Positions 1 to 6,274 of a DNA stretch of 9,418 nucleotides are shown one piece after another. The DNA is taken from the NCBI GenBank assembly GCA_027034115.1, contig JALVJB010000140.1, forward strand, positions 1 through 9,418, given 5' to 3'. Source of the stretch: Acidilobaceae archaeon (GTDB taxonomy: Archaea; Thermoproteota; Thermoprotei_A; Sulfolobales; Acidilobaceae). The notes beneath the pieces are model-generated. The model had not been told where the DNA came from, ran no database searches, and saw only the letters and a program-made list of their open reading frames with translations. How positions within the stretch are numbered: the first letter of the stretch is position 1; each line of letters begins with the position of its first letter. Both the position numbers and the translations under genes were made by a program.

Positions 1-2
1 AC

Positions 3-650
3 GCCTCACACTTCCTAGTCCTCGCGGCTGGGAGTGAGGGTCCCTCGCTATACCTTGTACCCCGGAGTGATAGGGTTAGAGTTGAGCCCATGGACCTCCT
101 CGGCCTCCGGGGGGCGGGGACCTCGAGGGTAGTATACGACGACGCCGAGGCCGAGCTCGTGGGTGCTCCGGGGAAGGGTTTGAAGGAAGCCCTACGGGGC
201 ATCAACCTTGGCAGGCTCGGCTACGCAGCCATAGCCTTGGGGATAGTTGACTCGGCCCTCCGGATAATAGTGGATCATGCATCCTCGAAGGTAGTCTTCG
301 GTAAGAAGCTGATAGAGTATCAGGGGTTGAGGTGGAGGATCGCGGACCTAGCTATGAAGGCTGAAGCCCTTGATTCCCTCGTAAGAGAGGCGGCGGCTGA
401 GGCGGACGAGCATGGGGGTGTCGACCCATATAAGGCGGCGGTCGCTAAGAATCTCGGCGCCTCTCTAGCACAGGAGGCCGCCTGGACAGCTACCCAAGCG
501 TTGGGTGGGAGGGGCTTGGCTAGGTGGAGCCATACTGAGAGGATGATGCGTGACTCCCGTGTTCTAGACATTGGCGAGGGTAGCAGGGAGGTACTATTAG
601 ACTTCATCGCATCCAGGATCATCAGGAGGCTAGGCGGGGGCAAGGCTTAA
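3..650 (+). CDS. Acyl-CoA dehydrogenase, C-terminal part (5' end outside window)
   Basis: The frame is open from the left edge, so 215 residues of a larger protein (usually about 380-400) are visible. The family oxidises acyl-CoA thioesters to trans-2-enoyl-CoA with FAD and passes electrons to an electron-transfer flavoprotein in the cytoplasm. Visible are the end of the middle beta domain (residues 1-50, with LGLRGAGTSRVVYDD) and the all-helical C-terminal domain. Signature segments are VVFGKKLIEYQ (about 97-107), the FAD-contacting QALGGRG (165-171) and IGEGSREV, whose Glu (about 192) sits where the catalytic base lies in short- and medium-chain dehydrogenases. An ATG at 90 is internal, because family sequence continues upstream of it. 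Substrate chain length cannot be read from this part. The family call is firm, the substrate open. Confidence 0.93.
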   Translation, partial: ASHFLVLAAGSEGPSLYLVPRSDRVRVEPMDLLGLRGAGTSRVVYDDAEAELVGAPGKGLKEALRGINLGRLGYAAIALGIVDSALRIIVDHASSKVVFGKKLIEYQGLRWRIADLAMKAEALDSLVREAAAEADEHGGVDPYKAAVAKNLGASLAQEAAWTATQALGGRGLARWSHTERMMRDSRVLDIGEGSREVLLDFIASRIIRRLGGGKA

Positions 651-655
651 ACAAT

Positions 656-668
656 CGGCTTTGAGCCG
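656..668 (+). other. Short perfect hairpin after the acyl-CoA dehydrogenase stop
   Basis: CGGCT-TTG-AGCCG forms a 5-bp stem with a 3-base loop, six bases after the stop at 650. It has no T-run behind it, so it is not a convincing terminator. It may only be a 3' mRNA structure or chance. Confidence 0.25.
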
Positions 669-688
669 CAGTAGCGCGGCGGTGCTAT

Positions 689-1810
689 TTGGCGCATAAG
701 ACAGCAGCGGTCGCAGTACTCATCATCTCCCTCATTGTAGGGGGCTACCTCATCTACCTAGGCTACACGACAGGCGGGCAAGCAGGTGAGGCCGGCGGTG
801 CACCTGTTAACCAGACGACTGCCACGGCTGCCCCGAAGCTGAAGGGGGAGAAAGAGACCTACACCCTACCCCTCCTTCCAGGCGAGAAACTATACTATAC
901 TAACGCCTACTACCCTCTCCACTCCAACAAGCCAGCATCGAACTCCACCTACTGGATCCAAATCACGGACGTGGACTGGCCCTTCATAGTCGGAACCTAC
1001 CAGCTTGCCGGCCAAAATAGGACTGGTGTCGCTAGGATGGCAGTGGGGAACCTGGCTATCCCCAGAGAACTGCTAGGCTCCAGCAGTGTTACACTGCCGG
1101 TTGTCGTTCCAGCTATTGGAAGCGGCCTCTGCGCTGGCCTCAGCCTGGAGGGCCGCGGCAATTATACCATGGGTAACAAGACTGTGCCAGTAGTAGTCTA
1201 TGAGTCAAGTATGAACTTAACGGGCACCCGCCTCCTCGTAAAGCTCTACTATGAAGCCTCTAGCGGGCTACTGGTGAAGGCGAACTTCACCATAGTCCTG
1301 GGCGGGAAGGCTGGGATGAGCATCGTGCAGTCCCTCATCAATGCTAGTAAGGGGGGGACCCTCAGGGTATCCACTCCGGACACCTGGATCTGCAAGCCCT
1401 ACCTATCAAGTGACCTCCGCTTCCAGGCCGAGGGGACCCTCGTCATCCAGGGCCTCCAGGCCTCCCCAGTGCCGGCTGGGAAGGTCAGGGAGGTTAGCCT
1501 TGGAAACGGTATAGTACTAGTGATTCTGAAGGACGGGCAAGAGGTTACGCAGGAGTTCTGGCAGAACATTCTGGCAGCGTCGGCGCAGTGCCCCAATGCT
1601 AGGATCTACGCTATCGTTGTAGGCGGCTTAACGGATAATGTCACCATCTCCCTCGCCAAGAATGTTCTAGAGAGAAGCGTTGCCTCTGAGCAGACCGTCC
1701 TAATAAAGTTCCAGGATGGGAAGGCTGTGGATAAGGTCTACAGGTATGGGAGCTACGAGGAGATCCTCAACCTACTATGCGGGCGCCCCTCCACTGGGGG
1801 GAGGACATGA
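689..1810 (+). CDS. Membrane-anchored extracytoplasmic protein with a degenerate thioredoxin-like C-terminal domain
   Basis: I do not recognise this 373-residue protein as a named family. It starts with TTG, preceded by GGTG at 681-684. Residues about 6-25 form one hydrophobic segment (an anchor or uncleaved signal), followed by a Gly/Ala/Thr-rich linker (27-50). The rest is probably outside the cell: it carries nine Asn-X-Ser/Thr sequons (Asn 41, 85, 110, 158, 163, 176, 199, 218, 317) and four cysteines (148, 235, 301, 364) that could form disulfides. Residues about 261-364 follow a thioredoxin-like order of strands and helices: strand GIVLVILKDG, a helix, strand RIYAIVVGG, a helix, strand TVLIKFQDGK, strand, then helix SYEEILNLL. 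The CxxC and cis-proline of active thioredoxins are missing. A binding or structural role is inferred, not a redox one. The 3' end overlaps the convergent recombinase gene. Confidence 0.75.
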   Translation: MAHKTAAVAVLIISLIVGGYLIYLGYTTGGQAGEAGGAPVNQTTATAAPKLKGEKETYTLPLLPGEKLYYTNAYYPLHSNKPASNSTYWIQITDVDWPFIVGTYQLAGQNRTGVARMAVGNLAIPRELLGSSSVTLPVVVPAIGSGLCAGLSLEGRGNYTMGNKTVPVVVYESSMNLTGTRLLVKLYYEASSGLLVKANFTIVLGGKAGMSIVQSLINASKGGTLRVSTPDTWICKPYLSSDLRFQAEGTLVIQGLQASPVPAGKVREVSLGNGIVLVILKDGQEVTQEFWQNILAASAQCPNARIYAIVVGGLTDNVTISLAKNVLERSVASEQTVLIKFQDGKAVDKVYRYGSYEEILNLLCGRPSTGGRT

Positions 1811-2666
1811 AGGCCCTCTCGTACTCCCTCTCAACGTCTTCTGTCACTAGGTGGAGGTACCTCTGCGTAATCTTAATGTCGGAGTGGCCTAGGAGCCTTT
1901 GAAGGGCTGGAAGACTCATTCCCCGGCGCAGCGCTTCTGTGGCGAAAGTGTGCCTCAGTACGTGGGGGCGAACCATTGATGGGTCCAGGCCTGCCCTCCT
2001 AGCTAGGCTCTTCAGCCTCTTGTAGAGGGCCTGGTAGGTGAAGGGGAATATCCTGTCATAGGGGCGGGGCCTAGCCTCTTCTGCTAGCACTCGGAGGGCC
2101 TCTCTAGCGGCGGGGCCCATAACGACGATCCTCTCCTTTCCGTACTTCCCCTTAACCTTCACTATACCCCTATACGGGTCCACGTCCCTCCACGTAAGTG
2201 CCAGTAGTTCTCCCGCTCTAAGCCCGGACTCGGCTAGGAGGCTTAGCATCGCCACTTCCAGCAGGTCCCTGGCCGCTGAGAAGAGTGCTTCAACCTCCTC
2301 CCATGTTAGGGGCTTTGTGAATCCATAGTGGCCCCTCGGGATCGCTGGGACCTCGTCTACCCTGCCGAGCCATGCTAGGAACCTTCTAACGAAGATACTA
2401 TAGTAGTGGAGCGTCGTGTGGGAGAGGGGTTGCCTTCTCCTCCTCATGTGTGAGAGCCAGGCCGAGTAGTCCTCCTCGCCAACCTCCCCCACAGGGGTGT
2501 CTGGGCCCGTGAATGAGAGGAAGCTCCTTATCGCTGCCCGGTAGGATTTCACGGTCTTAGCGCTCGCCCCCGAAGCTTCCAGGGCATCGAGGAACCTTTC
2601 GGCGGCCTCTCCCAGGGGTAGCCTCGACACGTTCCTCGGCGGCGGTAGTAGGCGTATCTTGTTCAA
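1767..2666 (-). CDS. xerA: XerA-type tyrosine recombinase
   Basis: This 299-residue protein is of the size of archaeal XerA, which resolves chromosome dimers at a dif site by strand exchange through a phosphotyrosine intermediate. Residues about 17-105 are the SAM-like core-binding N-terminal domain (GEAAERFLDALE, KTVKSYRAAIRSFL). Residues 115-285 are the catalytic domain with all key residues: Arg150 (ESGLRAGELL), Lys174 in the beta-hairpin GKYGKER, His235-x-x-Arg238 (HVLRHTFATEAL), His261 (LLGHSDIKITQRY) and the nucleophile Tyr270. Spacing from Arg150 to Lys174 equals that in bacterial XerD. The start is TTG at 2666, behind a G-rich ribosome binding site (GGGGTGGGGG, 2668-2677). Intact motifs, a housekeeping neighbourhood and no flanking repeats point to the chromosomal recombinase rather than a mobile-element integrase. 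Confidence 0.88.
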   Translation of the reverse strand: MNKIRLLPPPRNVSRLPLGEAAERFLDALEASGASAKTVKSYRAAIRSFLSFTGPDTPVGEVGEEDYSAWLSHMRRRRQPLSHTTLHYYSIFVRRFLAWLGRVDEVPAIPRGHYGFTKPLTWEEVEALFSAARDLLEVAMLSLLAESGLRAGELLALTWRDVDPYRGIVKVKGKYGKERIVVMGPAAREALRVLAEEARPRPYDRIFPFTYQALYKRLKSLARRAGLDPSMVRPHVLRHTFATEALRRGMSLPALQRLLGHSDIKITQRYLHLVTEDVEREYERAFMSSPQWRGARIVG

Positions 2667-2677
2667 TCCCCCACCCC

Positions 2678-2683
2678 ATATAT
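2678..2683 (+). promoter_or_regulatory. Possible TATA box for the methyltransferase-sfsA pair
   Basis: ATATAT sits in the 69-base divergent gap between xerA and the methyltransferase gene. Transcription about 25 bases downstream would begin near 2707, giving a short leader to any of the candidate GTG starts. The box is palindromic, but it lies only 12 bases from the xerA start, too close to serve that gene. Confidence 0.3.
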
Positions 2684-2735
2684 CCCTGTTAGTGCACGGG
2701 GGCGCCTATCCGGGGAGAGCCCGGGTACTACGTGG

Positions 2736-3467
2736 GTGACACTTGTGGGGTCCGATAAGGGTATTGACTGGAGGGGGCTTGTGAGAGACATTGAACTACT
2801 CGCTAAGACAGGCTGTTACGAGAAGGTGAACAACTTCCTGAGCCTTGGCAATGTGGACTCCCTGAGGCGGAACGCGAGCCTTCTCGTCGCGAGGGAGGGG
2901 GTTCTAGGCGATCTCGGAGGGGGGCCGGGGACTAGTACAAAGGCCCTTGATAGGGTTGCCCCGGAGAATAGTGTGATACTCTTGTTGGATCCCTCAGTTG
3001 ACATGCTCGAGATATCCCTGTCGAATATCCCCTCCGCTAGGGTCGTGAGGGTTGGGGGGAGGTTTGAGAGGCTCCCTTTCACTGATGATAGCCTTTCCGG
3101 GATTGTCGCGATGTTCTCTTTCCGCGACGCAGTCGACCATCGCAGAGCCCTCGACGAGATGGCCCGGGTCCTAAGGACTGATGGAAGGCTAGCCATCCTC
3201 GATATCTACCGGCCTGAGAATCCTGCGGTACACTTCATAGTGAAGGCTTACATCGCGTTAATGGTTCCCCTCGCGATCCTGTTTAACCGGTGCCCCTTCC
3301 GCTATCTCAACACGTATAAGAGCTTCCTTAGGAGCATCGACCGCATGTTGACGGATAAGGAGTTGTTAAGAGAGCTTTCGGCTAGGTTTGAAAGGACGGC
3401 TTTCTTCCCCTACCTACCGGGCGCCGGCATATTCTATGCTGAAAGGCCGAGGGGTCCCCCGCCATGA
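2736..3467 (+). CDS. SAM-dependent class I methyltransferase, UbiE-like
   Basis: It transfers a methyl group from S-adenosylmethionine; the acceptor is unknown. Motif I is GDLGGGPGTS (58-67), followed by the ribose-binding acidic residue Asp85 in LLLDPSVDML. The motif IV region is FTDDSLSGIVAMFSFRD (115-131) and the post-motif DGRLAILDIYRPEN (149-162), the arrangement seen in UbiE/COQ5-like (Methyltransf_11) enzymes. Residues about 163-190 contain a hydrophobic stretch (AYIALMVPLAILF), as in enzymes acting on lipid-like quinones, but this is weak evidence for substrate. The start is uncertain: GTG at 2736 gives 243 residues, GTG at 2745 has GGTGA (2735-2739) five bases before it, and GTG at 2781 has GGAGG (2770-2774) six bases before it. 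The stop overlaps the sfsA start as ATGA, so the two are probably co-translated. Confidence 0.85.
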   Translation: MTLVGSDKGIDWRGLVRDIELLAKTGCYEKVNNFLSLGNVDSLRRNASLLVAREGVLGDLGGGPGTSTKALDRVAPENSVILLLDPSVDMLEISLSNIPSARVVRVGGRFERLPFTDDSLSGIVAMFSFRDAVDHRRALDEMARVLRTDGRLAILDIYRPENPAVHFIVKAYIALMVPLAILFNRCPFRYLNTYKSFLRSIDRMLTDKELLRELSARFERTAFFPYLPGAGIFYAERPRGPPP

Positions 3468-4201
3468 GTGCTCCACTAATGCGGGTGCCTGTCCGCGACT
3501 GTGTTTTCCTAGAGAGACTTAACAGGTTCGTCGCCGAGGTACTCGTCGAGGGTAGAGTAGAGCGGGTCCACATCACCAATACCGGCCGGCTCGAGGAGCT
3601 ATTAGTTAAGGGCCGTAGGTGCAAGGTCGCCGGGATTAATGGTAGGCGGCTCAGGTATAGGCTAGTGGCCTTAGAGGATAGGGGTGGGTACGCGGTAATC
3701 GATACGCGTATTCAGTCGAAGGCTTTCGAGGCAGCAGTCGAGAGGGAACTGCTATGCTTCTTCCATGGTTGCAGGATTGCTGGCAGGGAACCTAGGGTCA
3801 GGGAGGGGAGGCTTGACTATGTCCTCGATTGTAATGACGACCGTGTCCTTGTTGAGACGAAGAGCGCAGTACTTAGGGGTCCCTCAGGGGAGGCAATGTA
3901 CCCGGACTGTCCTACCAGGAGGGGCGTCAGGCATGTCAGGGAGCTCGTGCGCTTGATGAAGAGTGGAGTCAGGGTTGCCATAGTGTTCATCGCGGCATTC
4001 CCTGGTGCCCGCTGCTTTAAGCCCTTCCGTGAGGGGGACCCTCAGCTCTACGATGTGCTCACTAATGCCCTGGCTATGGGGTTGGAGGTGAGGGCTCTTG
4101 GCATCTATATGGATAATAGTGGAACTATCTACCTCGAGAAGCCTTGCCTAGACTTGTGCGAGGACTGGATCTCCGAGGCTGTGGCGGGAGCTAAGGGCTA
4201 G
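3464..4201 (+). CDS. sfsA: SfsA family nuclease / sugar fermentation stimulation protein homologue
   Basis: At 245 residues this is a typical SfsA length. The family has an N-terminal OB-like nucleic-acid-binding domain (here about 8-75, with VHITNTGRLEELL at 35-47) and a C-terminal PD-(D/E)xK nuclease-like domain. The likely metal-binding residues are Asp118 (GRLDYVLD) and Glu131-Thr-Lys133 (VLVETKSA), followed by the family signature YPDCPTRRGVRHVREL (146-161). The E. coli protein was named for an effect on sugar metabolism and binds DNA; nuclease activity is reported for the family, but a physiological role in archaea is not settled. Its ATG lies in the stop of the methyltransferase gene, and it ends with TAG. 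A functional link to the methyltransferase beyond co-expression cannot be inferred. Confidence 0.9.
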   Translation: MSAPLMRVPVRDCVFLERLNRFVAEVLVEGRVERVHITNTGRLEELLVKGRRCKVAGINGRRLRYRLVALEDRGGYAVIDTRIQSKAFEAAVERELLCFFHGCRIAGREPRVREGRLDYVLDCNDDRVLVETKSAVLRGPSGEAMYPDCPTRRGVRHVRELVRLMKSGVRVAIVFIAAFPGARCFKPFREGDPQLYDVLTNALAMGLEVRALGIYMDNSGTIYLEKPCLDLCEDWISEAVAGAKG

Positions 4202-4210
4202 TAATTATGG

Positions 4211-4219
4211 CCTATAATG
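4211..4219 (+). promoter_or_regulatory. TATA-like box upstream of the candidate C/D RNA
   Basis: CCTATAATG is centred about 25 bases before the box C of the candidate RNA, so an archaeal transcript would begin near 4236-4241, where the closing stem starts. GCCTAT is repeated at 4210-4215 and 4221-4226. The spacing is suggestive, not proof. Confidence 0.35.
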
Positions 4220-4235
4220 AGCCTATTACCCCGAC

Positions 4236-4316
4236 GGGCGGTGATGAGTGGTGACGGCTGCGAGCCCTCCCCCCTTGGAAGGGAGGGGATGATCTTATGT
4301 CACCCTCGCTGAGCCC
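4236..4316 (+). ncRNA. Candidate C/D box sRNA or K-turn RNA element
   Basis: GGGC (4236-4239) pairs with GCCC (4313-4316). Just inside are a consensus box C, GTGATGA (4241-4247), and a consensus box D, CTGA (4309-4312). Together they give the canonical K-turn bound by L7Ae: sheared G4243-A4312 and A4244-G4311, the U-U pair 4245-4310 and G4246-C4309. A weak D' (CTGC, 4258-4261) and C' (ATGATCT, 4289-4295) can be placed, leaving guides of 10 bases (4248-4257) and 13 bases (4296-4308). The D'-C' spacer holds a perfect 7-bp hairpin, CCCTCCC/GGGAGGG (4265-4271/4281-4287). Unusually, the guides pair with each other as GGTGAC/GTCACC (4250-4255/4299-4304), and the RNA is longer than typical archaeal C/D sRNAs. 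It could instead be a structured leader element of thrS. Confidence 0.5.
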
Positions 4317-4320
4317 TGCG

Positions 4321-4330
4321 ATAAAGTTAT
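4321..4330 (+). promoter_or_regulatory. Possible TATA box for thrS
   Basis: ATAAAGTTAT is the only AT-rich block between the candidate RNA and thrS. It would place the transcript start near 4350, with a leader of about 30 bases before the GTG at 4383. If so, thrS has a promoter separate from the RNA. Confidence 0.35.
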
Positions 4331-4371
4331 TGTAGAGTAGCGCTAGGGTGTGGCTCGGCACTGGCTGGTGT

Positions 4372-4380
4372 GGTGGAGGA
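4372..4380 (+). promoter_or_regulatory. thrS: Ribosome binding site deciding the thrS start
   Basis: GGTGGAGGA ends two bases before the GTG at 4383 and contains the GGAGG core (4375-4379). No comparable motif precedes the upstream in-frame GTG at 4350, which makes 4383 the preferred start. Confidence 0.6.
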
Positions 4381-4382
4381 TT

Positions 4383-5792
4383 GTGAAGCCCGCTAATAAG
4401 ACCCACATCGACTACGCCTACGAGCTAGACCTGGTGGTGAAGCCGGACTCGAGGGTCCCCCTCTTTGAGAGAGAGTACGCTGCCTTCACCGGGGCGGGGG
4501 TCCCCCTGTTCAGCATTGGCGGCGGCTATTACCGGTATGCGCTAATAGATATCCTCGCCAGGTTCCACGCTCGAAGGGGCTACTATGTGGCCGAGACACC
4601 TATGATAGCTAGCAGCCTCCTCTACCAGGTATCTGGCCACCTAGACTTCTTCCGTAAGAACATGTTCATATTCCAGATCGAGGGCCACGACTACGCTATA
4701 AAGCCTATGAACTGCCCCTACCACATACTAATCTTCCTCAGCCACCTCGCCAGGTACCGCCAGAAAGTAAGGCTACCCTTCAAAATCTTCGAGGCTGGAA
4801 GAGTCCACCGCTACGAGCCTAGCGGAAGCCTCTACGGCCTGTTAAGGGTGAGAGCATTCACGCAGGACGACGCCCACATAATCACTAGAGAGGAGGAAGC
4901 AACACACGCCATAATCGGAGTATTCGAAGAGATGAAACTACTGCTCGAGAAGATATTCCACATGGACCTAGACCCCGGCAAGGTAGAGCTACGCCTCAGC
5001 CTCTCCGACAAGTCAAAGATCGGGGAGGAATTCATGGGGACCCTCCACGAGTGGGAGACAGCTGAGGCAGCCCTAGAGGAGGCGGCCAAGAGTATACGCG
5101 ACAAGTACGGTTTCAACTACTACTCCGAGGAGGGTGAGGCGGCCTTCTACGGCCCCAAAATAGACGTCGTTATGAGAATAGAGGAGTCTGGGATCGAGAA
5201 GGAGTGGCAGCTAGGCACTGTCCAGTTCGACTTCAACCTCCCCAGAAGATTCATGGTATACGATATGGTCAGGGAAGTTTACGGTGAAGATACCAGGGTC
5301 TTCATTATCCATCGAGCCCTCATGGGCTCTATCGAGCGCTTCCTCAGCGTATACCTCGACTATATGAAGGGCCGGCTGCCCTTCACCCTAGCCCCACTAC
5401 AATTCGCCGTGATCGCGATAAAGACTGGGAGCGACGCTGACGAGGAGATCTCGGCTATCGCGAGGAGGATACACGAGGAACTCGTCAAAATGGGGTTCCG
5501 GAGCGGCTTGCTGGAGACGACTAAGACTAGCCTATCCGGGGAGGTTAGGAGGATAGAGTCTACCATCAAGCCCGCGGTAACAGTATACATCGGGGCGCGG
5601 GAGGCCCGCGAGGGCTATGCAACAGTCAGGCCCTTCATTCACAGTGAGAGGAGGCGGGTCAGCAAGAGGGTCCCCCTAAGCGGGGGCTACGCTGCCAGCA
5701 TTGTGGAGGCTGTGAAGGACCTTGAGGATGGGGTAGTCGAGCTAGCCGGGTACGCTCCTCGGATACCCGGAGATCTCTCCCATCTACTCTAG
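4383..5792 (+). CDS. thrS: Threonyl-tRNA synthetase, catalytic-only form (ThrS-cat)
   Basis: It charges tRNA-Thr with threonine in the cytoplasm. From GTG 4383 it has 469 residues, against 600 or more for full-length archaeal ThrRS. The TGS and editing domains are absent, as in the catalytic half of the split pair known from some Crenarchaea such as Aeropyrum. Residue numbers here are from the GTG at 4350; subtract 11 for the chosen start. The zinc ligands are Cys122 (MNCPYH), His176 (DDAHII) and His321. Class II motif 2 is GRVHRYEPSGSLYGLLRVR (150-168) and motif 3 is HRALMGSIERFL (321-332) with Arg330. The anticodon-binding domain follows (about 347-460, starting APLQFAVIAI). The 4350 start would add a Trp-rich stretch of 11 residues (ARHWLVWWR) that looks unlike coding sequence. 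The stop shares a CTAG with the convergent gene. Confidence 0.93.
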   Translation: MKPANKTHIDYAYELDLVVKPDSRVPLFEREYAAFTGAGVPLFSIGGGYYRYALIDILARFHARRGYYVAETPMIASSLLYQVSGHLDFFRKNMFIFQIEGHDYAIKPMNCPYHILIFLSHLARYRQKVRLPFKIFEAGRVHRYEPSGSLYGLLRVRAFTQDDAHIITREEEATHAIIGVFEEMKLLLEKIFHMDLDPGKVELRLSLSDKSKIGEEFMGTLHEWETAEAALEEAAKSIRDKYGFNYYSEEGEAAFYGPKIDVVMRIEESGIEKEWQLGTVQFDFNLPRRFMVYDMVREVYGEDTRVFIIHRALMGSIERFLSVYLDYMKGRLPFTLAPLQFAVIAIKTGSDADEEISAIARRIHEELVKMGFRSGLLETTKTSLSGEVRRIESTIKPAVTVYIGAREAREGYATVRPFIHSERRRVSKRVPLSGGYAASIVEAVKDLEDGVVELAGYAPRIPGDLSHLL

Positions 5793-6274
5793 CCGAGCCT
5801 CCTCCCCGAGAGTATGCTCCTAGTAGTTGTTTCCCACACCTCTGAGAGGTCGCACTCCGGCGGGCTGACCGGGTTAACACCGGGGAGCTTCTCGCTGATG
5901 ATTCTCGAGGCCTCCTCGAGGCACTCTTCCGAGAGGGAAGCCGCTATGAGGAACCTGGCCTTCCGGATTCTCTCGGCAACGTCTCTGGCCTGGCGGAGGC
6001 CGAGTAGTTCCATTAGGAAGAGGACTGGTAGCTTCCTTATCCTGGCCCCCCGGGCTTTCGCTTCGATGGAGTGGAGTAGTACAACTGCTATGGTGCAGGG
6101 GTTGGGAGGGTCCCCCGGAAGAGCTACGATTACAGTTTCCTCCCTACACTTTTCGGGGAGGAGTTGCCATGCTCTGGAGGCGTCGTCTGGACGGCAGGAG
6201 CACGAGTAGTATTCTACGGGGATTTCTAGGCCGCCTACGGCTACTATCTCTCTATTTGCTCGATTCTCTCTCAA
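5789..6274 (-). CDS. Probable KEOPS complex subunit Cgi121
   Basis: KEOPS installs t6A37 on tRNAs that read ANN codons; Cgi121 (human TPRKB) binds the Bud32 kinase and helps recruit tRNA. The 161-residue protein matches the family best at residues about 60-103: CTIAVVLLHSIEAK, then a basic stretch, then FLMELLGLRQARDVAERI. This resembles the Cgi121 pattern of an HAL-type helix, an R-G-rich turn, then FLL-L-G-RQI. A second alpha/beta part follows (108-140). The likely start is TTG at 6274, 23 bases inside the preceding phosphoribosyltransferase gene, with a GAGGGG run just upstream; this implies translational coupling. The protein has five cysteines (25, 27, 43, 60, 118 and 131 give six in all), which could stabilise the fold. 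The assignment rests on pattern similarity, since the family is divergent, so it remains probable. Confidence 0.6.
   Translation of the reverse strand: MRENRANREIVAVGGLEIPVEYYSCSCRPDDASRAWQLLPEKCREETVIVALPGDPPNPCTIAVVLLHSIEAKARGARIRKLPVLFLMELLGLRQARDVAERIRKARFLIAASLSEECLEEASRIISEKLPGVNPVSPPECDLSEVWETTTRSILSGRRLG

Noticed and set aside
1767..2735. Integrated element suggested by the tyrosine recombinase
   Set aside because: No tRNA gene, direct repeats, other phage or plasmid genes, or base-composition change flank it; the protein looks like the chromosomal XerA. I also saw no convincing dif-like site beside it.
3083..3088. TGATGA in the methyltransferase gene as a possible box C
   Set aside because: There is no CTGA at a suitable distance and no closing stem; it lies within conserved coding sequence.
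4212..4406. Open frame of 64 codons on the minus strand between sfsA and thrS
   Set aside because: It runs over the candidate RNA, the promoter and the thrS start, is rich in Pro and Ser without family resemblance, and has no ribosome binding site.
5896..5920. TGATGA followed by CTCGAG repeats and palindromes in the Cgi121-like gene
   Set aside because: The sequence is explained by coding for Glu/Ser-rich residues, and no box D or closing stem fits.
5814..6209. Plus-strand open frame of 131 codons opposite the Cgi121-like gene
   Set aside because: Ser/Arg-rich translation with no recognisable motif; the opposite strand shows coherent protein-like sequence and coupling with its neighbour.
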